From: an uncultured Erythrobacter sp.
Lineage (GTDB): Bacteria; Pseudomonadota; Alphaproteobacteria; Sphingomonadales; Sphingomonadaceae
Direction of reading: 5' to 3'
Assembly: GCA_947495695.1 (NCBI GenBank)
Contig: CANLZP010000001.1
Coordinates: 1,199,069-1,263,068, forward strand
DNA length: 64,000 nt
Shown here piece by piece: positions 49,144 through 61,078 of the stretch. A model generated the notes under the pieces. The model was not told the DNA's origin. It saw only the letters and a program-made list of their open reading frames with translations, and did no database searches. How positions within the stretch are numbered: position 1 is the first letter of the stretch; every line of letters starts with the position of its first letter. A program made the position numbers and the translations under genes.

Positions 49144-50280
49144 GTGGATTTCAATTTCACCGAAGAACAGGCGATGGTGCGCGATGGCCTTTCGCGTCTG
49201 GTGCGCGAGCAATATGATTGGGAAACGCGCCGGTCCGTCGTGGATAGCGAAAGTGGTTGGCGGCCTGAAGTGTGGGCTCAGCTTGCCGAGCTAGGCATTT
49301 TGGGAATGCCATTTTCCGAAGCTGATGGCGGCTTTGGCGGCGGCGCGGTCGACGCAATGGTTGTGATGGAAGAATTCGGCCAAGGGCTGGTGGTTGAACC
49401 CTTTGTCCCGACCGTGGTTTGCGCAGGCGGCTTCTTGAAACATTCTGGCACCCAAGCGCAGAAGGAAGAACACATTGGCGGGATCGTCGATGGCTCTCGG
49501 GTCTTTGCCTTTGCTTATGCCGAACCGCAGGGCCGGTATGATCTGGCTGACCTGACCACTACGGCCAAGAAAGACGGCGATGCTTATGTGCTGAACGGCC
49601 ACAAGGCGGTGGTGGTTGGAGCCCCTTGGGCGACGCATCTGGTGCTGACCGCGCGGACCTCTGGCAAGCAACGTGATCGTGACGGAATTTCGGTCTTCAT
49701 CATCGACAAGAACGCTGATGGCGTTGTGTGCCGCGATTATCCCACGGTTGATGGTCGGCGCGCTTCGGAAGTCTATTTCGAAAATGTTGCTATGTCGTCC
49801 GATGCCTTGATCGGGGAAGAGGGCGCTGCACTTCCGGTTATCGAACGCGTGGTTGACGAAGCGATTGCAGCGCAATGCGCAGAAGCATGCGGCGCGATGA
49901 AAGTCGCACATAAGATGACCGTCGAATATTCGCGTCAGCGCAAGCAGTTTGGCGTACCGATTGGCTCGTTCCAGGTGCTGCAACACCGCATGGTCGACAT
50001 GTTTACAGAGTGCGAGCAATCGGTTTCGATGAGCTATCTTGCCACGCTAAAGCTGGATGCGTCCGAAACCGAGCGCAAGCGGGCGGTGTCCGCGGCCAAG
50101 GTTCGGGTCGGGCAGGCCGCGCAATTTGTCGGTCAGGAAGCGATCCAGATCCACGGCGGTATGGGCATGACCGATGAATTGGCCATTGGCAGCTATTTCA
50201 AACGCTTGACCATCTTCGATTCCGAATTTGGCAATGTTGATCATCACATGAAGCGACACATCGGCTTGAACGGGGGTTAG
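49144..50280 (+). CDS. Acyl-CoA dehydrogenase (smaller subunit-like of the second pair)
   Basis: This 378-aa enzyme starts at GTG behind GGAGAGAAACAC. It has RKQFGVPIGSFQVLQHRMVDM near residue 264 with the FAD-contacting Arg, then IQIHGGMGMTDELAIG, and lacks the GTSE tail, ending FDSEFGNVDHHMKRHIGLNGG. It mirrors the organisation of the 3036 gene and is probably co-transcribed with its 47919 partner. The flavoprotein gene downstream converges on it. Confidence 0.92.
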   Translation: MDFNFTEEQAMVRDGLSRLVREQYDWETRRSVVDSESGWRPEVWAQLAELGILGMPFSEADGGFGGGAVDAMVVMEEFGQGLVVEPFVPTVVCAGGFLKHSGTQAQKEEHIGGIVDGSRVFAFAYAEPQGRYDLADLTTTAKKDGDAYVLNGHKAVVVGAPWATHLVLTARTSGKQRDRDGISVFIIDKNADGVVCRDYPTVDGRRASEVYFENVAMSSDALIGEEGAALPVIERVVDEAIAAQCAEACGAMKVAHKMTVEYSRQRKQFGVPIGSFQVLQHRMVDMFTECEQSVSMSYLATLKLDASETERKRAVSAAKVRVGQAAQFVGQEAIQIHGGMGMTDELAIGSYFKRLTIFDSEFGNVDHHMKRHIGLNGG

Positions 50281-50334
50281 GGACGCGGGCCTTCGCGCCC
50301 GTTCCCCATTCCTGCGACGCGTGATCCGCTGGGC

Positions 50335-52658
<2,324 letters not shown>

Positions 52659-53981
52659 ATGCCTAGCGTGAACAATCCTGACATCGTGCCATTTTGGTTG
52701 ACCGGCAATTTCGCCCCCGTTTTTTCAGAGCGTTCTGAGGTTGAACTGACTGTTACCGGTGAAATTCCAAGAGAATTGAATGGGCTGTATGTTCGCAATG
52801 GGGCCAATCCGCCATCGGGCAAGAGCATGGATTGGTTTTTGGGATGCGGTATGTTGCACGGCATCGAGATTTCCGATGGCAAGGCCCAATGGTATCGCAA
52901 TCGCTATGTGCAAACAGCGTTGCTGGACGAGGAAATGCCGTCGGCCGAGATGCGCCGTGTGCTCGAAAACTCTATCGCCAACACACATATCGTTAGTCAC
53001 GCCGGCAAGATTCTGGCCTTGGCGGAATTGAACCTGCCGATCGAGGTCACAGGTGAGCTAGACACGATCGGCCCGTATAATTTTGGCGACAAGTTGAGCG
53101 CCAATATGACCGCGCATCCCAAGATCTGCCCGATAACCGGTGAGATGTTGTTCTTTGGCTATTCAATGCGGCCACCGTTCCTGCAGTATTACCGTGTTTC
53201 GGCCAGCGGCGAGCTGGTCCAGCATGAAGAGATTGCCGTGAAAGGCCCAACCATGATGCATGATTTCTGCATCACGGGGAGCAAGACCATTTTCATGGAC
53301 TTGCCAGTGGTGTTCGATCTGGAGGAACGCGCCAAAGGTGGCTTGGGTATCCGCCATGATGACGATTACGGTGCTCGTTTCGGAGTAATGCCTCGCGACG
53401 GCACCTCCGACGATGTCCAATGGTTCGAGATTGAACCTTGCTATGTTTACCACACGCTCAACGCTTATGATGAAGGCGACGAGGTGGTCTTGGAAGGCTG
53501 CCGCATGGTTGGATATATGGCCAAAGACATGGTCAAGCCGCCCATTCCGCAATTGCATCAATGGCGGCTCAATCTCAAAACCGGAACGGTGTCCGAACGG
53601 CAGCTTGATGATTTGGGCATAGACTTTCCAGGCGTGCCCGATGCGCTGGTCGGGCAAAAGCACCGCTACGGATATTTCGCGCAATTTGGGCAGATGGCCC
53701 CGACAGTCGATGCGTTTCACAAGTTTGATCTGCAAACCGGAGCGCGACAATCGCATATTCTTCAAGATGGTTGCGTGGGCAGCGAGGGATGCTTTGTCCC
53801 GGCAGAAAATGGCAAGAGCGAAGATGACGGATATTTGATGAGCTATATCTATGATCCGAACACAGATGTGAGCCATCTCGCCATCTTCGACGCTGCCAAT
53901 CTGGCCGATGATCCGATTGCCAAGATACACCTGCCTGTCCGCGTTCCTGCTGGCTTCCACGGCAGCTGGATTGCGCATTAA
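52659..53981 (+). CDS. Carotenoid oxygenase (carotenoid/stilbene cleavage dioxygenase) family protein
   Basis: This 440-aa non-heme iron enzyme is a seven-bladed propeller with four iron-binding histidines visible in NMTAHPKICPITGE, MMHDFCITG, YHTLNAYDEGD and GFHGSWIAH. Family members cleave a double bond in carotenoids, apocarotenoids, stilbenes or phenylpropenes; which applies cannot be told. The start is uncertain: ATG at 52659 lies very close to GAGGGAG, while a GTG at 52668 has better spacing. A TonB receptor gene follows 62 bp later and an esterase after that, so the three are likely an operon for uptake and breakdown of one compound. Confidence 0.9.
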   Translation: MPSVNNPDIVPFWLTGNFAPVFSERSEVELTVTGEIPRELNGLYVRNGANPPSGKSMDWFLGCGMLHGIEISDGKAQWYRNRYVQTALLDEEMPSAEMRRVLENSIANTHIVSHAGKILALAELNLPIEVTGELDTIGPYNFGDKLSANMTAHPKICPITGEMLFFGYSMRPPFLQYYRVSASGELVQHEEIAVKGPTMMHDFCITGSKTIFMDLPVVFDLEERAKGGLGIRHDDDYGARFGVMPRDGTSDDVQWFEIEPCYVYHTLNAYDEGDEVVLEGCRMVGYMAKDMVKPPIPQLHQWRLNLKTGTVSERQLDDLGIDFPGVPDALVGQKHRYGYFAQFGQMAPTVDAFHKFDLQTGARQSHILQDGCVGSEGCFVPAENGKSEDDGYLMSYIYDPNTDVSHLAIFDAANLADDPIAKIHLPVRVPAGFHGSWIAH

Positions 53982-54043
53982 GGCTCTGAAAAAATAAAAG
54001 AAAGATCGCCCGCATTTGGGCAAGAAACTTAGGGAGAGAAGCA

Positions 54044-56497
54044 ATGGTTCAATCAAACAAAAGTGCACATCGCCTGGTCAAAGGGACCTGTTCTGCAGCG
54101 GCCATTGGTGCTGCATTGTTCATGGCTCCTTCTGCATTGGCGCAGTCCTCAACTGAAGCCGAGGCCGACGCCGTCGATGACCCAAATGTCATTGTGGTGA
54201 TCGCGCGAAAGCAGGAAGAAACGCTGCAAGATGTTCCGGTTGCGATCACAGTTATCGATCAAGAAACGTTGGGTGATTTCAGGATCGATGAGGCGACCGA
54301 TCTGGTCAGTCGTATTCCAGCCCTCGCAGTGCAAGTTGGCGGATCGGGCGCTGGCGCCTCTATCTCTCTAAGAGGGATTGGGTCATCGGGCATTTCCAAT
54401 GCTTTCGATTCTGCCGTTGCTTTGAATATCGATGGCATCACGGTCAGCACCCAGCGGCTGTTGCAGGCTGGTTTCTTTGATGTTGCGCAGGTTGAGGTGC
54501 TGAAAGGTCCGCAACCGCTGTTCTTTGGTAAATCGACTTCGGGCGGGGTTTTGTCGCTGCGTTCGGCCGACCCCACCCCTGATTGGGAAGTAGGCGGCAA
54601 GGGATCGTACGAGTTTGAAGAGGAAGGCTACACTTTCGGCGGCTATATCTCTGGACCTCTGACCGACACGCTTGGTGTGCGTTTCGCAGCTGAATATCAG
54701 GACATTTCAAAATATGTCGAGCTGCAGGACAATGTCCCCGCGCAGGACCGCGACAAGGGCCTGAAGAACTTCATTGGCCGCCTGACGCTCGCTTGGGAGC
54801 CGACCGATCGTTTCGATGCCAAGCTCAAGCTGAGCTATAACCGGCAGCGGTCTGAAACGCTCAACGGCTTTACCGATATGTTCTGCGGTGGGGATGGCAT
54901 CGCTGATCCCTCAACGTTGGCTGTGTTCGGGCTTAGCTTTGCGCCGACCCATGATTGCAACATTTCGGACAATCGCTTCCCTGGCCCTGATGGAGATCCG
55001 CGAATTACATCGGTGCCAACCGGTCTTGATATTGGTGACCGCGATATAACCCAGGCATTTAACGATACCGATTTGCTGTTCGCCAGCTTGGAAATGAACC
55101 TGGACCTATCCGATACGCTGACGCTCAGCACGCTGTCGGGCTATGTGGAAATGGACAATATCTACAACGATACGTTCAATTCCACCGGGGTGAACCCGGA
55201 TGGCACCGCTGGCGGTTTTGCTGCGCCGTTTGAAAATACGCTTGAGCAATACACCCAGGAATTGCGCCTGGCGAGCAACTTTGATGGGGCGTTCAACTTC
55301 CAAATCGGCGCCTTTTGGGAAGACCGCGAAAGCGGCCTGTTGACCGCACAGAACGCCTTCTTGCCGGCCATTGTGATCGGCTCGGACGCGATCACCGGGT
55401 TCGACTTTGACTGGCTTGCGGACCGTCCGCTGTCAGCAGAAACGGTCTCGCTGTTCGCCAGTGGTTCCTTGGATCTGACCGAAAGCCTGAACCTGTCGGG
55501 TGGTGTGCGCTGGACCGATGAGAAGAAGAGCACGACGATCGGGTTCCCCTATGTCGCCAATTTCATCACAACCGTTTTCGGCTCGGTTGGTTCAGGCTTT
55601 TTTGCCGGACCAATTGAATTCAGCGACAGCAATATTTCGCCCGAGGTCGTGTTGAAATATTCGCCCAATGATGATTTCAACGTCTATGCGGCGTTCAAGA
55701 CTGGGTACAAATCTGGCGGTGTCGACAACAACACATTACCAACCGGCACAGTGGCCCTGTTGGGCGGTCCTGACGCAGCGGCGGCCGAAGCGGCTGCTGA
55801 TGCGCTGCGATTTGATTCCGAGACCTCCATTGGCGGCGAAATCGGGGTTCGGTCACAGCTCGCCGATCGCGCGCTAACCTTGAACGCAACGGCGTTTTAT
55901 TACGTGTTTGATGACCAGCAGATTCAGAACTTTGACGTCAATATCTTCAACTTCTCGACCTTTAATGCGGGCGAGACGACGACCAAGGGTATCGATGTCG
56001 ATTGGCGTTGGAGCACGCCGCTTGACGGACTGTCGTTGTTTGGTGCCGCCTCCTATCTAGATGCAGCGTTCAGCGACACATTCATCTCTGTTTCTGGCCT
56101 TGATCTTGATGGCCGACGCGCACCGCGAGCACCCAAATGGGCCGGCAATATCGGCATGGACTGGGACATTCCGCTGGGCAATTCTTTGGAATTGGGCCTG
56201 AATTCAATCGTCACCTATACCGACGATTATTTCACCAACAGCACCAGCCCATTTGCCTTTGATCCGGCAACCAATATTGGTGATTTGGTACAAGATTCCT
56301 ACGTCACGTTGGATGCCTCGATGTCGATTGGTGATCCCGATGGCAATTGGACCTTGTCGCTCATCGGCACAAACCTGACGGACGAGATCTTCATCACGAC
56401 ATCTGCAGCTGCGCCATTTGGTGCCGGCACAGATGATAGATTGGTGACGCTGAACAGAGGTCGCCAGGTCTTTGTTGAGGTAGGCTTTAAGTTCTAG
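54044..56497 (+). CDS. TonB-dependent outer-membrane receptor
   Basis: This 817-aa receptor has a Sec signal peptide (cut after LAQS near residue 36), a TonB-box-like IVVIARKQEETLQDVPVAITVI, a plug domain (SLRGIGSSGISN, VEVLKGPQPLFFGKSTSGGVLSL) and a beta-barrel ending RGRQVFVEVGFKF. It belongs to the large sphingomonad group often found beside catabolic genes rather than iron genes. AGGGAGAG precedes the ATG. Its place after a carotenoid oxygenase suggests uptake of a hydrophobic isoprenoid or aromatic ligand. Confidence 0.94.
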   Translation: MVQSNKSAHRLVKGTCSAAAIGAALFMAPSALAQSSTEAEADAVDDPNVIVVIARKQEETLQDVPVAITVIDQETLGDFRIDEATDLVSRIPALAVQVGGSGAGASISLRGIGSSGISNAFDSAVALNIDGITVSTQRLLQAGFFDVAQVEVLKGPQPLFFGKSTSGGVLSLRSADPTPDWEVGGKGSYEFEEEGYTFGGYISGPLTDTLGVRFAAEYQDISKYVELQDNVPAQDRDKGLKNFIGRLTLAWEPTDRFDAKLKLSYNRQRSETLNGFTDMFCGGDGIADPSTLAVFGLSFAPTHDCNISDNRFPGPDGDPRITSVPTGLDIGDRDITQAFNDTDLLFASLEMNLDLSDTLTLSTLSGYVEMDNIYNDTFNSTGVNPDGTAGGFAAPFENTLEQYTQELRLASNFDGAFNFQIGAFWEDRESGLLTAQNAFLPAIVIGSDAITGFDFDWLADRPLSAETVSLFASGSLDLTESLNLSGGVRWTDEKKSTTIGFPYVANFITTVFGSVGSGFFAGPIEFSDSNISPEVVLKYSPNDDFNVYAAFKTGYKSGGVDNNTLPTGTVALLGGPDAAAAEAAADALRFDSETSIGGEIGVRSQLADRALTLNATAFYYVFDDQQIQNFDVNIFNFSTFNAGETTTKGIDVDWRWSTPLDGLSLFGAASYLDAAFSDTFISVSGLDLDGRRAPRAPKWAGNIGMDWDIPLGNSLELGLNSIVTYTDDYFTNSTSPFAFDPATNIGDLVQDSYVTLDASMSIGDPDGNWTLSLIGTNLTDEIFITTSAAAPFGAGTDDRLVTLNRGRQVFVEVGFKF

Positions 56498-56549
56498 CCG
56501 ACCCTGACAACCCTGTATCGATGCTGCAATAAGGCGGGAGCTGACACGT

Positions 56550-57515
56550 ATGAACGAACCTTCGCATCCCGCCTTTAGCAGCACGCCTGATATGCAAATC
56601 AGCTCGGCCAATCGTGATGCAATGGCACCAGAGCTGGAGCAGATTGATCGCAAGGTCGGCTGGCTGATTATCAATCGGTTCACCTACAAGCTGATGCGGG
56701 TCTTGGGTCGGCTCGGCCAACCAAAGGTCGACACAAGCGGAGTGACAATCACCCAAGTGGATGGAACGGGACCTGGCACCTATGTTGTGTTGCCCGACGA
56801 GCGCGCTGGATCAGGGGCAGTATTGCTGATCCATGGCGGTGGATTGGTGATCGGCAGCACGGCTGATGTGCGTCCGCAGGCAGTGAACTTGTGCCGAAGG
56901 CTGGGCGTTCCGGTGATCTGTTCGGGTTACCGTCTGGCGCCTGAGTCTCCGTTTCCAGCAGGCTTGGATGATTGCCATTCGGCATGGCAGTGGTTGCTTG
57001 ACCATGCTGGTGAGATGGCAATCGATACCGCAAAAATCGTGATTGGCGGATACAGTGCAGGGGCAGGCTTGGCCGCGTGCCTGGCACAAAAATTGCGCGA
57101 TGAAGGCGGGCGGCAACCTGCCGCGCAATTGCTGGTTTATCCCATGCTGGATGATCGAACGGCAGCCCGCCGCGAGCTGGATAAACCTCGCCATCGGGTT
57201 TGGAGCAATCGCAACAATCTGTTCGGCTGGTCGAGCTATCTTGGCCATCAGCCGGGGCAAGATAGTGCCCAATATGCGGTGGCCGCACGACAGGATGACC
57301 TCTCGGGCCTGCCTCCTGCATGGATAGGCATTGGTACGTGCGACCTGTTTCTGGATGAAGGGCGGATCTATGCCCAGCGGCTGACCGAGGCTGGTGTCGC
57401 TACCGAATATGTCGAGGCGAAGGGCGCGCTCCATGCCTTTGACATGGGAGGCACTGAGATGGGCAAGGCCTTTGTAAATATGCAGCTGGAGTTTGTGCAG
57501 AAATTCGTCAGCTAG
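56550..57515 (+). CDS. Alpha/beta hydrolase, hormone-sensitive lipase (HSL) family
   Basis: This 321-aa esterase has the oxyanion motif HGGGLVIGS near residue 94 and the nucleophile elbow GGYSAGAGLA near residue 167, both typical of the HSL (family IV) esterases. The acid is in GTCDLFLDEG and the histidine in GALHAFDM. It should hydrolyse short acyl or lactone esters. It lies 52 bp after the TonB receptor on the same strand, probably in one operon with the carotenoid oxygenase. No signal peptide is seen, so it is cytoplasmic. Confidence 0.9.
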   Translation: MNEPSHPAFSSTPDMQISSANRDAMAPELEQIDRKVGWLIINRFTYKLMRVLGRLGQPKVDTSGVTITQVDGTGPGTYVVLPDERAGSGAVLLIHGGGLVIGSTADVRPQAVNLCRRLGVPVICSGYRLAPESPFPAGLDDCHSAWQWLLDHAGEMAIDTAKIVIGGYSAGAGLAACLAQKLRDEGGRQPAAQLLVYPMLDDRTAARRELDKPRHRVWSNRNNLFGWSSYLGHQPGQDSAQYAVAARQDDLSGLPPAWIGIGTCDLFLDEGRIYAQRLTEAGVATEYVEAKGALHAFDMGGTEMGKAFVNMQLEFVQKFVS

Positions 57516-57608
57516 GGCGGAGTAGCGCAAGCCGCGGCTCGATCTTGAGCGAAGGCGCGACAGCGTGCCGCAGGCTTTTTACGATAATTGGCCGCACTTC
57601 CGCCCATA

Positions 57609-57629
57609 GAATGCATATCAATTGCATTC
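57609..57629. promoter_or_regulatory. Inverted repeat upstream of the TetR-efflux operon
   Basis: GAATGCA-N7-TGCATTC is a perfect 7-bp-arm inverted repeat. It lies about 20 bp upstream of the -35 box of the tetR promoter and may be a second regulator site. Confidence 0.45.
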
Positions 57630-57645
57630 ATTCATCTCATTCGGA

Positions 57646-57675
57646 TTGACAATTCGTTCGAACGAACAGTATCGG
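57646..57675 (+). promoter_or_regulatory. tetR promoter with a 14-bp palindromic operator
   Basis: A perfect TTGACA -35 box (57646-57651) is followed by the perfect palindrome TTCGTTCGAACGAA (57653-57666) in the spacer and a weak -10 box TATCGG (57670-57675). A TetR dimer bound there would block RNA polymerase. The start codon follows six bases after the -10 box. Confidence 0.7.
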
Positions 57676-57681
57676 GCGGGA

Positions 57682-58296
57682 ATGCGCGATCGACTCATCG
57701 AAACAGCCATCCGTCAGTTTGGCGAACTGGGCTTTGAAGGCGCAAGCACGCGCGCCATTGCCGCTGCGGCCGACACCACGATGAGCAATATCACCTACCA
57801 TTTCGGCAGCAAGCATGGCTTGTTCTGTTCTGCCGGAGAGGCGATTGCATCGCGCCTGGGGCAGGTGGTGACGAAAGGGGCTTCTGAGGTCTTGCCCGCC
57901 AATGCGAGCAATGCCCAGCGGCTGGACCAGATCTGCAGCGTGCTGCGCCGGATTGGCACATTCATGCTGAGCGACGAGGCCAAGCCGATGGCGCTGTTTG
58001 TGTCGCGCGAACAGCAAAATCCGCAATCGATCATGCGCGAATATATGCGCCGCGAGTTTAACAGCGGTGCAGACGTATTTGCCAAAGAAATCAAACAGAT
58101 TCGCAGCGATCTGTCTTATGAAGAATGCCGCATGAGCGTATTCTTTCTGTTTGGCATGGCTATCTCTCTGCGCAGCTCCCGGCTGTCTCTATGCGTATTT
58201 ATGGATGTTGAAGACATCGATCAGGATATGTCCAAGGCATTGCTTGCGCGGCTGGATAGCATGGCGCGCGGCGCAATTTGCGGAGAAACAGGATGA
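57682..58296 (+). CDS. TetR/AcrR family regulator of the efflux operon
   Basis: This 204-aa repressor has the N-terminal TetR helix-turn-helix (IRQFGELGFEGASTRAIAAAADTTMSNITYHFGSKHGLF) and a helical ligand domain resembling the CecR-type (DUF1956) C-terminus (FVSREQQNPQSIMREYMRREF). The ATG at 57682 follows GGGCGGGA and the palindromic promoter; the ORF track's 57622 start would lie upstream of it. It overlaps the outer-membrane factor gene by 4 bp (ATGA), so regulator and pump are one operon and self-regulated. Confidence 0.93.
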   Translation: MRDRLIETAIRQFGELGFEGASTRAIAAAADTTMSNITYHFGSKHGLFCSAGEAIASRLGQVVTKGASEVLPANASNAQRLDQICSVLRRIGTFMLSDEAKPMALFVSREQQNPQSIMREYMRREFNSGADVFAKEIKQIRSDLSYEECRMSVFFLFGMAISLRSSRLSLCVFMDVEDIDQDMSKALLARLDSMARGAICGETG

Positions 58297-59780
58297 CCCT
58301 GCACATCGTCACCGCAGTTTTAGCAATTGTCGGTCTGGCCGGGTGCATTTCGATGGCACCGGACGTGAAACGGCCCGATCTGGTGTCTGAGATGCCGCAA
58401 GCATATGACGATCCAGCAATTGTGGGTGACTATCAACCGCAAGCATGGTGGAGTGCATTTGGCGATCCCGAACTCGACGCATTGGTCAGCGATGCCTTGG
58501 CGCAAAACCTCGATATTGCCGAGGCTGCTGCCCGGGTCGAGCAGGCGCGTGCGCAGGCCCGTATTGCTCGCTCTGCTTTGCTGCCGGCCATCAATGCGAG
58601 CATTTCTGCCACCGATACCAGCACGCCGGTTGCGGGCAGCGCCTTTGGCGGCTTGGGCGGAGCCGGGTTTGATCGCATCGAGACTGAAACCTATTCCCCC
58701 AGCATTGCGGCCTCTTATGAACTTGATCTGTTTGGCCGTGTGCGGAACGATTACGCGGCGTTGCGGCAGGATGCGATCGCCAGCGAATACGCCTTGCAAT
58801 CGGTTCAATTGGCTGCGGCAGCCGAAACGATCTCGGCCTATTTCGATATTGTCGACACGCGCCGACAATTGGAGCTGACAGCACAAACCATTGATGTCCT
58901 TGCCGATCGCACAGCGCGCAGCGAAGAACGATTTGAACGTGGATTGATCGATAGTTTCGAGCTGTATCAGGTGCGTCAGGACTTGCGGGTCAATCAGGCG
59001 GCGCTCCCGCAGTTGGAGAGCGCGCTATCCTCCTCAATGGCGCGCTTGGCCGTTTTGACCCGGACTTTTCCGGACGCCACGGAGAAACGGCTGGACAAGG
59101 CGCTGCAGCCACGATTGGTCTTCGAACCGGTTCCGGCTGGATTGCCCGCAGACCTGTTGTCACAAAGGCCAGATGTCGCGGCAGAATGGGCGCGCCTAGA
59201 GGCAGCCCGTCTCCGCATTGGCGCGCGCCGTGCAGAACGTTTCCCTCAGATCAGCTTGAGCGGGTCGGTCGGCGGGCAAGGCGGATCCATCGGGGATGGA
59301 TTTGATTTCGCCGAAAACTGGACGTCATCGCTTGCGGCCAACATCGTGGCGCCCCTCTTTAATGCAGGCCGGATTACCGCCAATATTCGCAGCGCTCGTG
59401 CCGCATATGACCAACAGGCCGCGGCCTATGCCCGGACAGTTCTGACCGCCTACAGCGAAGTGAGCAGCGCTCTGGAAGATTACGAACAACAGCGCAGGCG
59501 CTACAGCTTGATCGCCGCTCAGCTGTCAGAAGCGCGGTCGTCGCTCGATCTGCAAAAGCGACGCTTCAGCGTAGGGGTGGGTGGCTATATTGCCTATCTC
59601 GACGCTTTGCGGGCCGTTTATCAGGCTGAAGCCAGCCTTTCATCTTCGGCAAGGGCAACAGCCATTGCCCGCCTGGGTGTGCATCGCGCACTGGCAGGAG
59701 ATTGGGCTTCCCAAACACAATCGATACCGCTGGAAATGGGCGAGATTGAACAGCTGAAAATCGCCGGAGAAAATCAATGA
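58293..59780 (+). CDS. RND efflux outer-membrane factor (NodT/OprM family lipoprotein)
   Basis: This 495-aa TolC-like channel protein has a lipoprotein signal peptide with LAGC near residue 17 and two repeated coiled-coil/barrel halves, visible as AEAAARVEQARAQARIARSALLPAI and RLEAARLRIGARRAERFPQISLSGS. It forms the outer-membrane duct of the tripartite pump. Its start overlaps the tetR stop and its end overlaps the adaptor gene (ATGA both). Confidence 0.94.
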   Translation: MTLHIVTAVLAIVGLAGCISMAPDVKRPDLVSEMPQAYDDPAIVGDYQPQAWWSAFGDPELDALVSDALAQNLDIAEAAARVEQARAQARIARSALLPAINASISATDTSTPVAGSAFGGLGGAGFDRIETETYSPSIAASYELDLFGRVRNDYAALRQDAIASEYALQSVQLAAAAETISAYFDIVDTRRQLELTAQTIDVLADRTARSEERFERGLIDSFELYQVRQDLRVNQAALPQLESALSSSMARLAVLTRTFPDATEKRLDKALQPRLVFEPVPAGLPADLLSQRPDVAAEWARLEAARLRIGARRAERFPQISLSGSVGGQGGSIGDGFDFAENWTSSLAANIVAPLFNAGRITANIRSARAAYDQQAAAYARTVLTAYSEVSSALEDYEQQRRRYSLIAAQLSEARSSLDLQKRRFSVGVGGYIAYLDALRAVYQAEASLSSSARATAIARLGVHRALAGDWASQTQSIPLEMGEIEQLKIAGENQ

Positions 59781-61078
59781 GTCGCCAATTGAAGTGGTCG
59801 CTTGCACTGTTGGGTGGGGCCATTGTGATCGCCATATTGATGGTTGTTCTGCGGCCTGAGCCAGAAGGCGCTGAGCGGGTTGAGCAGGTGCCATTGGTTG
59901 AGGTGATCCCATTCAAGGCAGCCTCTGGCGCCATCCCCGTGGTGGCCTCGGGCACGGTTGAACCAACCGACGAGATGACCGTTGCTACGCAGGTTTCGGG
60001 GCAAATTTCTTATGTGAATCCGCGCTTTAGAGAAGGTGGAGTTGTTGGGGCAGGCGCTACCTTGGTGCGGATAGAAGCCGCCGATTTCCAAAATCAGGTG
60101 CGGATTGCCCGGGCTGATGTGGCGACGCAGGATGTCGCAGTTCTGCAGGCGCGTGAGGAAGTCGATATTGCGCGCGATGAGCTGGACCGCTTTGCCAATC
60201 GTGAAGCCAATGGCAGCGCAGCTGCAGGCGCAGCAGGCGGGCAAAGTGGCTCGTCCCAGATATTGCCACCAACTCAGCTTGCGAAAAACGGTGTCGCTGC
60301 AACGCAATCGGGACAGCCGAGCGATCAACAGACAGGTACTTTGGCCACCCGAGAGCCGCAATTGCGGGCCGCCAAAGCCGCGCAAGAGCGAGCCAAGGCC
60401 AATCTGGCGGTGGCGCAATTGTCTCTCGACCGGACCCGTGCAACCGCTCCATTCCGGGGATTGGTCAGGCAGGAAAATGCCTCCATCGGAACCGTGGTGC
60501 AGGCGGGCCAGTCTTTGGGATCGATAGTTTCAACCTCTGCCTATGAAGTGCGCCTCTCATTGACGCAGGACGAGATGGCACTGCTGCCAGGTCTGATGCA
60601 GAACCGCGGTGCCAATGTGCCCGCCAGCGTCTATTATGAATTTGGCGGAGTGACCTATCGCTGGCATGCTGTGGTGGACCGGGTTGATGCAATCCTTGAT
60701 CCCAGCACCCGTAACGTGGAGGTGTTCTTGCGAGTGGCCGCGCCGCTAACCGGTGGTAAGAGGGTTGGTGCAGAAGGTCAGGCCACCGCGCCCGCGCCAC
60801 CACTACTGCTGGGTGCGTTTATCCGGGCCGAGATCGGCGGGACCAGTCTGGCAAGCTATGCGGTCGTTCCGGCTGAGGCGCTTAGGCCAGGCAATGAAGT
60901 CTGGATCGTGCGCGATGGAAAGCTGAAAATTGTGCCGGTGCGGGTGATCCAGCGGACCGATCAAGACGCTTATGTGGTCACATCAGAGATAGCTGAGGGC
61001 GGCCAATTGGTGGTCACCAATCTGTCGGCTCCGGTTGACGGGATGTCTGTGCGGACTTCTGGCCAGGACAGTCAATGA
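59777..61078 (+). CDS. RND efflux periplasmic adaptor subunit (membrane fusion protein)
   Basis: This 433-aa HlyD/AcrA-type adaptor has an N-terminal anchor (LKWSLALLGGAIVIAILMVVL), a lipoyl-like half near residue 65 (ATQVSGQISYVNPRFREGG), an alpha-hairpin interrupted by a Gln/Gly/Ser-rich insert (about residues 150-190), and RTRATAPFRGLVRQENASIGTVVQAGQSL near residue 220. It bridges pump and outer-membrane channel. It overlaps both neighbouring genes by 4 bp. Confidence 0.94.
   Translation: MSRQLKWSLALLGGAIVIAILMVVLRPEPEGAERVEQVPLVEVIPFKAASGAIPVVASGTVEPTDEMTVATQVSGQISYVNPRFREGGVVGAGATLVRIEAADFQNQVRIARADVATQDVAVLQAREEVDIARDELDRFANREANGSAAAGAAGGQSGSSQILPPTQLAKNGVAATQSGQPSDQQTGTLATREPQLRAAKAAQERAKANLAVAQLSLDRTRATAPFRGLVRQENASIGTVVQAGQSLGSIVSTSAYEVRLSLTQDEMALLPGLMQNRGANVPASVYYEFGGVTYRWHAVVDRVDAILDPSTRNVEVFLRVAAPLTGGKRVGAEGQATAPAPPLLLGAFIRAEIGGTSLASYAVVPAEALRPGNEVWIVRDGKLKIVPVRVIQRTDQDAYVVTSEIAEGGQLVVTNLSAPVDGMSVRTSGQDSQ

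Noticed and set aside
50281-50334. Terminator between the dehydrogenase and the flavoprotein genes (CGGGC-CTTCGC-GCCCG)
   Set aside because: The stem is short and there is no T-run on either strand.
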